From contig JADFHF010000010.1 of assembly GCA_022567305.1 (NCBI GenBank), forward strand, positions 1-64,000: 64,000 bases of DNA. The letters run 5' to 3'. The notes beneath the pieces were generated by a model. The model was not told the origin of the DNA and did no database searches. It worked only from the letters and a program-made list of their open reading frames with translations. This DNA is from Bacteroidota bacterium (GTDB taxonomy: Bacteria > Bacteroidota > Rhodothermia > Rhodothermales > UBA10348). Position numbers and translations under genes: made by a program. Below, piece by piece: positions 34,918 through 44,455 of the stretch (positions are counted from its first letter, which is position 1; each line of letters opens with the position of its first letter).

Positions 34918-35745
34918 CTACTTCAAGTAGTATTTGGGCTCTTGTCCCTTCACATGGGCCACAATTTCCAAATGTGACATGATGGGGGACGCCTTGACCT
35001 TGGTCATGAGTACTTCCTCGACCTGAAAGAGTCCGGTTACATTGTCCATGTATACCGAGATGACTACGGGCTTCACTTGTCCCCGACTGATTTCCACTCT
35101 ACGTACTGAATTGGCTGAATAGCGATGCATGTCACCCACCATTGGATCGCGATCCATATTCAGGGGTACGCGTGACCGACCCCGAGTCATGTCGGTTCCG
35201 TCTGCGATGAGGACGACCCCAGCTTCTATGGAGTGAATTCGCGTGTGCGCCATATGACCGACGATCACCTCATGCGCAAGAGACCTAACCACGGTTTGTT
35301 TGGCGAGATCATCGGGGTACAAGTTTCTTACATACTTGGAAATCACGGAATCCATGAGATTGAGCGAATGCCACTCATGTTCATCGCGGGTAACCGACAT
35401 TCCTACGTCATGTATAAAACATCCAAGCAACGTCGCGACGGCTGAATCTTCAAAGGTGCCGATTTCTTCGCGTTCAAGAGACGTCTGAACACCCCCCTCC
35501 CGCAAGTAGTAGAGAATCTTGAGCGAATTGTACGTAGTGATGCGTGCGTGTACGGGGCCGTGGTCGTTATAACCCAGGCGACGGACGGATACCGCATTCG
35601 CGTAACTGTGAAAAAGATAGATTTCTTCGTCATTGAGAAGACCCGTTAAAAGGTCTTTGACTTTTCCCTCCGACTTATCGATTAAGGCTTGATCGAGCTG
35701 ATCTTCCTTTGGAGTCACCAGTTTCCAATCGGGATAGTGGGCCAT
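34918..35745 (-). CDS. HD-domain metal-dependent phosphohydrolase
   Basis: The 275-residue protein has His62 and His66 in NDHGPVHARI, the HD pair at 112-113 (CFIHDVGMS) and a distal ADGTDMTRGRSR containing the last metal-binding Asp. Such enzymes cleave phosphate esters of nucleotides or signalling nucleotides; the substrate is not evident. I start it at ATG 35745. The open frame extends 100 codons further, but that part is out-of-frame translation of the rpsA 3' end. A terminator lies between the two genes, so it may need its own promoter, or depends on read-through. Confidence 0.8.
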   Translation of the reverse strand: MAHYPDWKLVTPKEDQLDQALIDKSEGKVKDLLTGLLNDEEIYLFHSYANAVSVRRLGYNDHGPVHARITTYNSLKILYYLREGGVQTSLEREEIGTFEDSAVATLLGCFIHDVGMSVTRDEHEWHSLNLMDSVISKYVRNLYPDDLAKQTVVRSLAHEVIVGHMAHTRIHSIEAGVVLIADGTDMTRGRSRVPLNMDRDPMVGDMHRYSANSVRRVEISRGQVKPVVISVYMDNVTGLFQVEEVLMTKVKASPIMSHLEIVAHVKGQEPKYYLK

Positions 35746-35779
35746 TCCGTGATTCACATATAGAAATTTTATTGATGAG

Positions 35780-35811
35780 AAAGGGGACGGTACTTGCGTG
35801 CCGCCCCCTTT
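35780..35811. terminator. bidirectional-looking terminator after rpsA
   Basis: AAAGGGGACGG (35780-35790) and CCGCCCCCTTT (35801-35811) pair over 11 bp with one wobble. A T-run of six follows on the plus strand and a shorter T/C-run on the minus strand. Position 35 bases after the rpsA stop makes it the rpsA terminator, although its better T-run is on the plus strand. Confidence 0.6.
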
Positions 35812-35845
35812 TTTGCCAGATACCTGACTGTGATTTATCCGCTCA

Positions 35846-38455
35846 TTACTCAGAGGCGTCGCTATCCGAATCCTTCTTCGCCTTAGCTTTTGACTTTGTT
35901 TCTTTCTTCGCAGCAGTCTTTGACTTTGCAGTTGAAGTTGCTTTCTTAGCCGTGGACTTCTTCGCAACTGTCTTTTTCGCTGTTGTGCTCTTCTTAGTTC
36001 GAGTTGCCCTTTTTGGTTTTTCCTCTTCGTCGGAGGGTTCTGTCTCCGCATCTTCGGATTCTTCAGCCATTTCTTCCTTGTTCTTCCTGCGTCCGCGAGA
36101 TTTCGATTTCTCCTCTACTTCAAGTTCAGGTGCCGACTCTACTTCGAGTTCAGGTGCCGACTCTATTTCGAGTTCAGGTGCCGACTCTACTTCGAGTTCA
36201 GGTGCCGACTCAGCTTCAGTGACCGCTTCGGTATCTACTTCTGCTTCTGTCGCGGCTTCAACTTCGTTTGCAACCTCAGCGTTCTCCGTCGATGCCGTTG
36301 TCACCTTTGATGCCGACTCAACCTCCGCAGGCACTTCTACTTCTTCGGCCTCCATTTTCGCCTTTAAATCCGCAAGGCCACTGAGTTCTCCCAGCGTTGC
36401 AGAACCCGAAGCCGCTGCCTCCTTCCTCTTGTACTGAGAAGTCTCCTTTTTCTCTTGTGTCTTCTCCCTTTTTTCCTCGATTTTCACCGCTCTTTTTTCA
36501 GCCTGCTCCGCGCTACGCTCCGTGGCCTTCTCGCTGACTACGATTTCCTTTTGAGAAGCATTGAATCGAATAACGATAAGATTTTCGAGAGTCTGCCCTA
36601 TCAGATAGGACTCGTCCACGTTTGAGGGATGATTGAGTTCTTTGGTCGGCATAAAGGCCTCCACGTCGAGCGGAAGCTCTACAACCAATCCCCTTTCCTC
36701 AATTCTCGTGACCGTTGCGGTCGTTGTCTCGCCTTCGGCATACAATTCTTCAAACTGGCTCCACGGATTCGTGTCCACCTGTTTGTGACCGAGTGAAATT
36801 CTTCGATCGCTCGTATCGATATTCAGGACGACGACATCCAGCTCCTCTCCCTTCTTGACCATTTCACCCGGGTGTCGCACTCGTTTTGTCCAGCTGAGGT
36901 CACTGATATGGACCAATCCATCGATTCCGGGCTCAATCTCGACGAAAACGCCAAAGTTGGTGATATTTCGAATCGTTCCCTTCATGACGGTTCCGGGAGG
37001 ATATCGCTCGGCGATATTCTCCCATGGATCGGGCTCAAGCTGCTTCATTCCAAGGGAAATCTTCTTCCCTTCCGTATCAATGTTGAGAATTTTCACCGAA
37101 ACGATTTGGCCTAGTGACACCATCTGACTGGGGTGACGAATATGCTCCGTCCAGCTCATTTCGGAGATATGCACGAGGCCTTCGATTCCCTTTTCGAGTT
37201 CGATAAACGCGCCGTAATCGGTAATCGAAACGACCTTTCCTTCGACCGTGTCATCGGGACTGAACTTGACCGTGATTTCGTCCCACGGATGCGGCTGAAG
37301 TTGCTTGAGTCCAAGCGAGATACGCTGTCTTTCGCGATCGTAATCGAGAACGACGACATTCAATTTTTCATCCAGACTGACTAACTCAGAAGGATGCGAA
37401 ACCCGACCCCATGAAAGGTCCGTGATGTGAAGAAGTCCGTCGACGCCACCCAGATCGATGAAGACCCCGAAGTCAGTGATGTTCTTGACGGCACCTTCCA
37501 ATATTTGACCCGGTTCCATGGCTGAAAGAATACTCTCTCTCTGCTCTTGCAGATCTTTTTCAATCAGCGCCTTGTGTGAGACGACGATGTTTTCGTTGAC
37601 GGGATTGAGCTTGACAATTTTAAACTCCATCCGTTTTTCGAGATAGGCATCGAAATCGCGAACCGGTCGGACGTCGATTTGCGAGCCGGGAAGGAAGGCT
37701 TCCATCCCTTCGAAAAGCTCGACGATCATACCGCCCTTGATCCGACGAACAATCACTCCTTCAATAATTTCTTCGTTCTCGTAGGCTTCTTCTACGCGGT
37801 TCCAACGACGTAAAGTGTCCGCCTTGGTTTTTGAGAGAACAAGCTGTCCATGGTAATCCTCAATCCTTTCGAGAAAAACCTCGACTTCATCGCCCTCTGA
37901 GATTTCTTCGTCGAATTCATTTCTGGAAACGATGCCATCGCTTTTAAATCCAATGTCAATGATGACATCCTTTTCGGCGATGCTGACAATTTTACCCTTA
38001 ACAATCTCATGCTCAGCAACATGAACAAGGGTGGTCTCGATCATTTCCCTCAGTTCGTCGCTTCCAAGCTTATACAATTCGGGTTCTATTCCCGTATCGA
38101 GATCTTCAAGCTTGATCACGTCACCCAGAATCTGTCCCGTATAGCCGATCATTCCCTGGACAGGCGCTATTACGGACTTCTCATCCTCGTCTTGATCGGA
38201 TTCGGGTTCTGAATCGTCGGGCTGTGATTCGGGATCTTCGCTTGCCACAACTGGTTGAGGCTCTTCCTGAACGGTTGCCTCGGTAGCGGAATCGGGTGAT
38301 GGGCTTTCAGTCTCGGGCTCGATCGGTATCGGATCTATTTGATCTTCCGATGTGGCCTCTTCTTTCGTTTTTTCTGTAGATTCAGGCGGGTCTTCTACGG
38401 CGATATCTTCAGTCGATAATGTGTCTTCGGTTGTTTTTTGCTGATTTTCAGCCAT
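35846..38455 (-). CDS. rpsA: 30S ribosomal protein S1 with acidic arms and an H1-like tail
   Basis: S1 helps bind messenger RNA to the 30S subunit. The 869-residue protein has an acidic N-terminal arm of about 120 residues, then six S1 domains (best matches GAVKNITDFGVFIDLGGVDG, GKVVSITDYGAFIELEKGIE, GTIRNITNFGVFVEIEPGID). From about residue 660 it has a linker with four SAPELEVE units and a lysine/alanine/threonine-rich tail such as KKSTAKKATSTAKSK, like histone H1. E. coli S1 has 557 residues and neither arm. I use ATG 38455; a TTG at 38548 would add 31 residues with no family similarity. A TTGTCA/TAAACC pair near 38520-38550 is a weak promoter candidate. Confidence 0.93.
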   Translation of the reverse strand: MAENQQKTTEDTLSTEDIAVEDPPESTEKTKEEATSEDQIDPIPIEPETESPSPDSATEATVQEEPQPVVASEDPESQPDDSEPESDQDEDEKSVIAPVQGMIGYTGQILGDVIKLEDLDTGIEPELYKLGSDELREMIETTLVHVAEHEIVKGKIVSIAEKDVIIDIGFKSDGIVSRNEFDEEISEGDEVEVFLERIEDYHGQLVLSKTKADTLRRWNRVEEAYENEEIIEGVIVRRIKGGMIVELFEGMEAFLPGSQIDVRPVRDFDAYLEKRMEFKIVKLNPVNENIVVSHKALIEKDLQEQRESILSAMEPGQILEGAVKNITDFGVFIDLGGVDGLLHITDLSWGRVSHPSELVSLDEKLNVVVLDYDRERQRISLGLKQLQPHPWDEITVKFSPDDTVEGKVVSITDYGAFIELEKGIEGLVHISEMSWTEHIRHPSQMVSLGQIVSVKILNIDTEGKKISLGMKQLEPDPWENIAERYPPGTVMKGTIRNITNFGVFVEIEPGIDGLVHISDLSWTKRVRHPGEMVKKGEELDVVVLNIDTSDRRISLGHKQVDTNPWSQFEELYAEGETTTATVTRIEERGLVVELPLDVEAFMPTKELNHPSNVDESYLIGQTLENLIVIRFNASQKEIVVSEKATERSAEQAEKRAVKIEEKREKTQEKKETSQYKRKEAAASGSATLGELSGLADLKAKMEAEEVEVPAEVESASKVTTASTENAEVANEVEAATEAEVDTEAVTEAESAPELEVESAPELEIESAPELEVESAPELEVEEKSKSRGRRKNKEEMAEESEDAETEPSDEEEKPKRATRTKKSTTAKKTVAKKSTAKKATSTAKSKTAAKKETKSKAKAKKDSDSDASE
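36114..36209 (-). repeat. four 24-base tandem repeats inside rpsA
   Basis: Four back-to-back 24-base units (36114, 36138, 36162, 36186), differing at only one or two positions, encode four copies of an eight-residue unit, SAPELEVE or close variants. Near-identity at silent positions indicates recent expansion. It is a coding microsatellite, not a CRISPR, because there are no spacers. Confidence 0.9.
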
Positions 38456-38533
38456 GATCAAAGATACGAATCTCGATTCGCCGCGCCAGGGCACAGTAAG
38501 AAGAATCGAACGGATCCGCGGTTTAAAGTGAAT

Positions 38534-38569
38534 AAAAACCTCTGACAAATCTTCTCCAAATGGCAGAGG
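38534..38569 (-). terminator. terminator-like hairpin in the cmk-rpsA gap
   Basis: On the minus strand CCTCTG and CAGAGG (38569-38564 and 38544-38539) pair over 6 bp with a 19-base loop, followed by TTTTTATT. It lies 50 bases after the cmk stop and about 80 before the rpsA start. It could end cmk transcription or act in the rpsA leader. The large loop and short stem make it weak. Confidence 0.35.
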
Positions 38570-38619
38570 AATTGGGCCACACCGAAGTCAGGCGATCCTA
38601 AAAATGGCGTAGACTGCCT

Positions 38620-39306
38620 TCAAACAGCTCTTCTATCCATACGTTCCCGAACAATCGATTCGATCATTTCAATCTGCTCATTGAGGGAAAGATGCGTAGT
38701 ATCAATCAATATCGCATCGTCCGCTTTCTTGAGAGGCGAAATGGTTCGAGTCCGATCTCGTTCATCTCTTTCAACGAGAGCATTTTCGATGGCTTTCTGA
38801 TCGACTTCATGACCTCCTGATTCGAAATCGACCCATCGTCGACGGGCTCGAACTCCTGGTGATGCATCAAGAAATATCTTAACGTCTGCCGAAGGAAAGA
38901 CGACCGTTCCGATATCTCTCCCTTCTACAATTACACCTTTCCCCTCCTCCTCCCGACTGGCCGCAATTCTTTGCTGTTCCTGTACCATACGGGCCCGAAC
39001 GTCTGGAAGAACGCTCACCCTGGAAGACATATCGGTAACCTCCGGCGTTCGTATTTCTTTTGATACGTCGACGCCATTCAAGGAGATCTTCATTCCGTCT
39101 GCCGAATGGCTAAGGTCCAACGAGAATTTTTCCCACACCAAAGGGACATTCTCTTCCGAAGCATCGACTTGGAGTTGCAGAAACCGGAGGGCCACCGCCC
39201 GGTACATCGCACCAGTGTCCAGATAAATCAAGCCGGTACGATCTGCCAAGGCTCTGGCGGTAGAACTTTTGCCGGACCCCGCTGGTCCATCAATCGCGAC
39301 GATCAT
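38620..39306 (-). CDS. cmk: cytidylate kinase
   Basis: Cmk phosphorylates CMP and dCMP. The 228-residue protein has the P-loop IDGPAGSGKSS (5-15), LDTGAMYRAVAL, and VEGRDIGTVVFPSADVKIFLDAS, as expected. Length is normal. The cmk-rpsA neighbourhood is conserved in many bacteria. It is divergent from the SpoU methyltransferase gene across 102 bases. Confidence 0.95.
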   Translation of the reverse strand: MIVAIDGPAGSGKSSTARALADRTGLIYLDTGAMYRAVALRFLQLQVDASEENVPLVWEKFSLDLSHSADGMKISLNGVDVSKEIRTPEVTDMSSRVSVLPDVRARMVQEQQRIAASREEEGKGVIVEGRDIGTVVFPSADVKIFLDASPGVRARRRWVDFESGGHEVDQKAIENALVERDERDRTRTISPLKKADDAILIDTTHLSLNEQIEMIESIVRERMDRRAV

Positions 39307-39408
39307 AGAACGGTCTAAGACTGTACGGTGTAATCCTGTCCACGAGAATCGAGTGCGTAAGAAGACGGCGGCACTTGCATTTAATCAATATATCCTTGTT
39401 GTCTTTGA

Positions 39409-39963
39409 ATGCGAAAACTCAAACATGAAGAAATCAAGCGCTGTTCTCTCGATGAGCTGGCTCTGAAAGATCGATACCCGTTCTCCGTTTTACTTGAGAA
39501 TATTCGATCTGCGCAAAATGTAGGGTCGATACTTCGAACGGCCGATGCCGTGCGTGCAGCCAGAGTGACCATGGCCGGTGTTACTCCGGATGGTGAGCAT
39601 AAAGGCGTGCATAAATCAGCGCTGGGTGCGCAAGATGCGGTGCCATGGGAGACTAGCCCATCTGCTTTATCGGCAGTCGAGAGTGCTAGGGAAAACGGAA
39701 TCACGATTATTGCACTTGAAATCACGGACCAACCAACGCGGTTAGCCGAGATATCGGAGGATATTTTCCCCGCCTTGCTGATGGTAGGAAACGAGCTCTC
39801 CGGACTTTCCGCTGAACTCCTCGAACTGGCTGACTTTGCTCTCGAGATTCCGCAGTACGGCTTCAAGCAATCCCTAAACGTCTCGGTTGCTACGGGTATC
39901 GCTCTTTACGGTCTACTGGATCTATACCTAGCGAACCGTTGTGCCAAGCAGATAAATCATTAA
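39409..39963 (+). CDS. SpoU/TrmH-family RNA 2'-O-methyltransferase
   Basis: The 184-residue SPOUT enzyme has motif 1 NIRSAQNVGSILRTADA (31-47), motif 2 VGNELSGLS, and motif 3 IPQYGFKQSLNVSVATGIALY, which build the knotted SAM site. There is no extra RNA-binding domain, which suits TrmH- or TrmL-like enzymes acting on tRNA, but the exact nucleotide is unknown. It precedes mutA by 53 bases on the same strand. Confidence 0.85.
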   Translation: MRKLKHEEIKRCSLDELALKDRYPFSVLLENIRSAQNVGSILRTADAVRAARVTMAGVTPDGEHKGVHKSALGAQDAVPWETSPSALSAVESARENGITIIALEITDQPTRLAEISEDIFPALLMVGNELSGLSAELLELADFALEIPQYGFKQSLNVSVATGIALYGLLDLYLANRCAKQINH

Positions 39964-40016
39964 AAAGTGGATTCGCCGTATTATAGCAACCCACCATCGA
40001 TTGGTCCTCCAGCATC

Positions 40017-41246
40017 ATGAATTTCATGGAAAAGGGAAGCTTATTTTTTCAAGGTTTTCATTCTCCTCCTACCGAAGATTGGCTATCCGTGATCGAGAAA
40101 GAACTGGGGGATACGTTAGAGCTAGGCTCACTCAATTCCGTTATCGATGCGGGTCTCGTTCTTAAACCTTTCTATCGTCAGGAAGATATCGCTCTCGCTT
40201 ATCGAGACGCATCCACCAGAAAGGACGACTGGCTTATCGCTGATCGGATTGACATTGGAGATTCACCCGACGGCCTCGAATTTCTCGAGGACATTGAGTT
40301 AATCGAACTTTGTGGTATTTCGGCGGGGTCACTTTCGAAGACACTCCCGCATGCCGTCGCCGCGAACGTGCCCGTATTTATCAGTGGCGGAGCAGAGCTG
40401 ATGGGCCTTTCTGAATCGAATCTTGAGGATTTGCCTGGATCCGTCTCGGTACTCATCGATCCGTTTAACGAAACCCTGAAAGAGACCGAGAGGGCGGAGA
40501 TTTATGACTGGGCATATCAGGTTCTCCAGCAGAACACCGTGAATAAGTCACCACTTGCGATCGGCTCAGTGAACTCGAATTCTGCCATACAAAACGGAGC
40601 CGGGATCAGCACGTCGATCGCGGTGCTTCTAGCAGGCGTGAGTGAGTGGTGTCTGGAGCTGGGAAGCAGAGGACTCGAATGCGAACCCGTCGCGAGTCAG
40701 CTTACCGTCCAGCAGTCAATTGGCAACCAATTCTATACGGAAATCGCGGGATTAAGAGCGCTTCGGATATTACTTCCGCAAGTCGTTGATGCGTATGCGG
40801 ATTCAAGCTCATCAGATACCTGTCCACACATTCACGTGACGGTTCAGAGCCAACTGGCTCGTACGTCCGACCCGTATCAGGCATTCATACCCGGGACAAC
40901 GGGTGCAATCGCAGCCGTATTCGGTGAGCCAGACTCAATTTGTATTTTATCGCCGCCGTTACCCTTGGAGAGCGGCGGGAGCATGGAATCACGAAGGCTC
41001 GCAAGAAATATTCTCCTGTTGTTGCGCCATGAAGCCTATTTGTCAAGCGTTCGAGACCCGCTGTCGGGTTCCTATTACATTGAGAAGCTGACCGATCTGC
41101 TGGCCGAACGCGCCTGGGAATTATTTGTACAAATCGAAGAACGGGGCGGACTTTCGTCTGCGCTTAAAAACAACCTGATTGCGACCTGGATCAAGACCGA
41201 CCGAGCAGCGTCGGCATCGCGAAATACGGGTCCAGCCCGGACATAG
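40017..41246 (+). CDS. mutA: methylmalonyl-CoA mutase small (beta) subunit
   Basis: The 409-residue protein is the catalytically inactive partner of the B12-dependent mutase. It contains the TIM-barrel part of the family (for example [41 protein letters not shown]) in shortened form, but has no cobalamin-binding domain. Beta subunits with the full domain have about 615-640 residues; shorter ones are common in Bacteroidota. The ATG at 40017 has a second ATG at 40026. It lies 22 bases before mutB and forms an operon with mutB and meaB. Confidence 0.88.
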   Translation: MNFMEKGSLFFQGFHSPPTEDWLSVIEKELGDTLELGSLNSVIDAGLVLKPFYRQEDIALAYRDASTRKDDWLIADRIDIGDSPDGLEFLEDIELIELCGISAGSLSKTLPHAVAANVPVFISGGAELMGLSESNLEDLPGSVSVLIDPFNETLKETERAEIYDWAYQVLQQNTVNKSPLAIGSVNSNSAIQNGAGISTSIAVLLAGVSEWCLELGSRGLECEPVASQLTVQQSIGNQFYTEIAGLRALRILLPQVVDAYADSSSSDTCPHIHVTVQSQLARTSDPYQAFIPGTTGAIAAVFGEPDSICILSPPLPLESGGSMESRRLARNILLLLRHEAYLSSVRDPLSGSYYIEKLTDLLAERAWELFVQIEERGGLSSALKNNLIATWIKTDRAASASRNTGPART

Positions 41247-41268
41247 CGTTAATAGACAGGGTATAGAC

Positions 41269-43404
41269 ATGAATCGGCCCTCGTTTCCATCTAAACCATC
41301 GCTTGAGCGAATTCGGGAGTCAAACCGGGACACATGGACGACCGCCGAGTCGTTTTCTCTTATGCGAGCCTACTCGCCGAGGGCTGTGGAGAAGCTGGAG
41401 CACGTAGATTTCGCTGCTGGAATCCCTCCCTATTTGAGAGGTCCCTACGGGTCCATGTACGTCGTTCGACCATGGACCATCCGACAATACGCTGGTTTCT
41501 CAACAGCGGAAGAGTCCAATGTGTTTTATCGAAAGAACTTGAGCGCGGGTCAGACCGGACTCTCCATCGCCTTCGATCTTCCCACGCATCGAGGGTATGA
41601 CTCGGATCACCCAAGAGTGGCAGGAGACATCGGTAAGGCCGGGGTTGCAATTGATTCAGTTGAGGATATGAAGATCCTGTTCGACCAAATCCCCCTCGAC
41701 AAGATGTCCGTTTCCATGACCATGAACGGAGCCGTCCTTCCGATCATGGCCTTTTATATCGTGGCTGCTGAAGAGCAAGGAGTGTCGCGAGAGCACCTGA
41801 ATGGAACCATTCAGAATGACGTGCTGAAGGAATTCATGGTTCGGAACACGTACATATATCCGCCGGACGCTTCCATGCGAATTGTGCGAGACGTTATTTC
41901 GTTCACTTCTAAAGAACTGCCTCAGTTCAATTCCATTTCTGTGAGCGGATATCACATGTTGGAGGCGGGAGCCTCGGCCGAGCTCGAACTGGCTTATACA
42001 CTTGCAGACGGACTGGCATATGTCCGGGCGGGATTAGAGGCCGGTCTTGATATTGATGCATTCGCACCCCGGATCTCGTTTTTCTTCGGGATCGGGATGA
42101 ATCATTTTATGGAAATTGCTAAGCTGAGGGCGGCAAGAATGCTCTGGGCTGAATTGATCCGACCGTTCAATCCTCAGAATCCCAAGTCCATGGCGCTGCG
42201 GACGCATTGTCAGACTTCGGGGTGGAGCCTATCTGCCCAGGATCCTTTTAATAATATCGGACGGACTTGCCTTGAAGCACTGACAGCCGTTTTGGGGCAT
42301 ACCCAGTCGTTGCATACAAATGCTCTGGATGAAGCGATTGCCCTTCCAACCGATTTTTCAGCTAGAATAGCGCGCGAAACACAACTTCACCTTCGTGATC
42401 ACACAGGAATACCGAAGGCAGTCGATCCATGGGCAGGATCCTATTATCTTGAAACTCTCACGGATCTGCTGGCGGGAAAGGCACGGACCCTGATCGAAGA
42501 AGTGGAGGAACGTGGAGGAATGGCACGCGCAATCGAGGACGGGCTGCCTAAAATGCGAATTGAGGAGGCGGCAACCAGGCGACAAGCAAGAATTGACTCA
42601 GGAAGAGATGTACTCGTGGGTATCAATCGATACAGGCGGAGCGGCGAACCGGAGCTCCAGATTCGAAAAGTAGACGACAGATTGGTTCGCGACGCACAGA
42701 TTGAGCGTCTCCGTGCGGTCAAAGCGGCGCGCGATGTGAGTGCCGTTACGGAGAGTTTGAGTCAACTTGAGCAGGCCGCCTCCGGTAATGGTTCCAATCT
42801 TCTTGAAGCGTCTATCCGTGCCGCCCAAGACCGGGCGACGCTTGGTGAAATCTCATCCGCGCTCGAAAAAGTATTCGGTCGTTATACCGCCAGTATCCGT
42901 ACTTTTACGGGCGTTTATGCTTCCGAATCCGGTGATACTGAAAGAATGGGAAGAGTGCAACAATTGTCGGATGAGTTCCTTCGACTTGAGGGAAGACGTC
43001 CGCGAATTCTGGTTACGAAACTTGGACAAGATGGACACGATCGCGGCGCCAAGGTCATTGCGACTTCATTTGCCGACCTGGGATTCGATGTTGATATCGG
43101 ACCACTTTTTCAGTCTCCGTCGGAGGCAGCAAAGCAGGCGATAGAAAACGACGTGCATATTCTGGGCGTTTCGAGTCTCGCAGGTGCACATGGCACACTC
43201 ATTCCTGAAGTAATCAAGGAGTTGGATGGTTTCGGCCGTGGTGACATTATGGTCGTGGCTGGCGGAGTTATCCCGCGCTCTGACTATAAAGAACTTGAGG
43301 CCGCTGGTGTGGCGGCGATTTTCGGACCCGGCACGCAAATCCCGGAAGCCGCCAAAAGTTTGTTGACCATGATGCTTTCTAGAATCTCAGGCGAAACTGA
43401 ATGA
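41269..43404 (+). CDS. mutB: methylmalonyl-CoA mutase large (alpha) subunit
   Basis: The mutase interconverts (R)-methylmalonyl-CoA and succinyl-CoA with adenosylcobalamin, linking propionate metabolism to the citric acid cycle. The 711-residue protein has the substrate barrel ([41 protein letters not shown]-like residues, [11 protein letters not shown]) and a C-terminal B12-binding domain with DGHDRGAK containing the cobalt-ligating His, plus VAGGVIP and FGPGTQIP. I use ATG 41269; an upstream frame start would overlap mutA. Confidence 0.95.
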   Translation: MNRPSFPSKPSLERIRESNRDTWTTAESFSLMRAYSPRAVEKLEHVDFAAGIPPYLRGPYGSMYVVRPWTIRQYAGFSTAEESNVFYRKNLSAGQTGLSIAFDLPTHRGYDSDHPRVAGDIGKAGVAIDSVEDMKILFDQIPLDKMSVSMTMNGAVLPIMAFYIVAAEEQGVSREHLNGTIQNDVLKEFMVRNTYIYPPDASMRIVRDVISFTSKELPQFNSISVSGYHMLEAGASAELELAYTLADGLAYVRAGLEAGLDIDAFAPRISFFFGIGMNHFMEIAKLRAARMLWAELIRPFNPQNPKSMALRTHCQTSGWSLSAQDPFNNIGRTCLEALTAVLGHTQSLHTNALDEAIALPTDFSARIARETQLHLRDHTGIPKAVDPWAGSYYLETLTDLLAGKARTLIEEVEERGGMARAIEDGLPKMRIEEAATRRQARIDSGRDVLVGINRYRRSGEPELQIRKVDDRLVRDAQIERLRAVKAARDVSAVTESLSQLEQAASGNGSNLLEASIRAAQDRATLGEISSALEKVFGRYTASIRTFTGVYASESGDTERMGRVQQLSDEFLRLEGRRPRILVTKLGQDGHDRGAKVIATSFADLGFDVDIGPLFQSPSEAAKQAIENDVHILGVSSLAGAHGTLIPEVIKELDGFGRGDIMVVAGGVIPRSDYKELEAAGVAAIFGPGTQIPEAAKSLLTMMLSRISGETE

Positions 43405-43444
43405 GTCGTCACTTTTATTCGATTCGGACCGATTGGATTGAAGC

Positions 43445-43465
43445 GTCAGACATTCTGACTGAATG
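43445..43465 (+). promoter_or_regulatory. hairpin covering the meaB start
   Basis: GTCAGA (43445-43450) and TCTGAC (43454-43459) form a 6-bp stem 3 bases before the meaB ATG. An alternative stem, CATTC (43451-43455) with GAATG (43461-43465), includes the start codon itself. The two are mutually exclusive, so initiation at meaB could be modulated or coupled to ribosomes leaving mutB. This is structural inference only. Confidence 0.35.
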
Positions 43466-44455
43466 TTGATGAACGTACCTGCCGAGCTGTTTGAAAAACT
43501 CCTGGAGGGTGACCGAGTCGCTCTTGCTCGCTCAATCACGTTGGTTGAAAGCAAACGGCCCGAGGATTACTTGGCCAAGCAGGAGCTAATCGAGCTGTGC
43601 AGCGGCAAGAAAACATCGTCGGTCCGGATCGGAATATCCGGACTTCCCGGCGCAGGCAAAAGCACGTTTATCGAGCAACTCGGCCTGTATCTGGTCCGTT
43701 CGGGATTGCGCGTGGCTGTCCTGGCTGTCGACCCCTCCAGCGAACGCACTGGAGGGAGCATTTTGGGTGACAAAACGAGGATGGAAGTGCTTGCCACGGA
43801 GGAAAACGCATACATACGCCCCTCCCCTAATTCCGGAATTCTGGGCGGCGTGGCGGAGATGACAAGAGAAGCAATTATTGTTTGCGAAGCGGCGGGATAC
43901 GACGTCGTTTTGGTTGAGACGGTGGGAGTCGGTCAGTCGGAATTTGGTGTTCATAGCATGACCGATTTCTTTCTTATCCTCACAATTTCGGGTGCGGGAG
44001 ACGTTCTTCAGGGTATCAAACGCGGTATCATGGAAATGACAGATGCGGTAGTCGTCAACAAGGCAGACGGCGATCGTATTGACGCAGCGCGGATAGCGGC
44101 TTCTGACATCAAAAGTGCGCTTCGTCTTTCGACCGGAGGCTCTGTGACGCCAAAGATTCCTGTGATGACCCTATCGTCTCTTTCACAGGACGGGTTCGAC
44201 GACGTTTGGAAGATGATTCAGGAGCACGTTGAACTCGCCCGAACGACGGGTGCGTTCGATGTAAGACGGTCGAATCAGATGAATTCATGGTTCGAGAATG
44301 CCGTCCAATTCCTGCTTCGTTCCAGGCTCGAAAACGACGAGAAGCTGACGGAACTAAGAGACCGGCTGCTTGAGGATATCGAAATGGGGCGCGTGCATCC
44401 CATAGCCGGTGCCAACTCATACGTTGATGCTCTTACTGGCGAAGCTTCCGACTAA
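43463..44455 (+). CDS. meaB: methylmalonyl-CoA mutase-associated GTPase MeaB
   Basis: MeaB is a G3E P-loop GTPase that protects the mutase and controls adenosylcobalamin loading. The 330-residue protein has Walker A GLPGAGKST (60-68), the switch regions with DPSSERTGGSILGDKTRM, the ETVGVGQSE motif, and NKADGDR. It lies 58 bases behind mutB. Its stop overlaps the convergent gltX stop by three bases. Confidence 0.94.
   Translation: MLMNVPAELFEKLLEGDRVALARSITLVESKRPEDYLAKQELIELCSGKKTSSVRIGISGLPGAGKSTFIEQLGLYLVRSGLRVAVLAVDPSSERTGGSILGDKTRMEVLATEENAYIRPSPNSGILGGVAEMTREAIIVCEAAGYDVVLVETVGVGQSEFGVHSMTDFFLILTISGAGDVLQGIKRGIMEMTDAVVVNKADGDRIDAARIAASDIKSALRLSTGGSVTPKIPVMTLSSLSQDGFDDVWKMIQEHVELARTTGAFDVRRSNQMNSWFENAVQFLLRSRLENDEKLTELRDRLLEDIEMGRVHPIAGANSYVDALTGEASD

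Noticed and set aside
35746-36051. 100-residue basic N-terminal extension of the HD protein
   Set aside because: It is the other-frame reading of the rpsA Lys/Ala tail; the HD family starts after it.
36114-36209. direct repeats as a possible CRISPR array
   Set aside because: The units are contiguous, without spacers, and encode part of S1.
35709-36437. 242-residue plus-strand frame rich in Ser, Phe and Ala
   Set aside because: It is antisense to the low-complexity end of rpsA, with no recognised domain.
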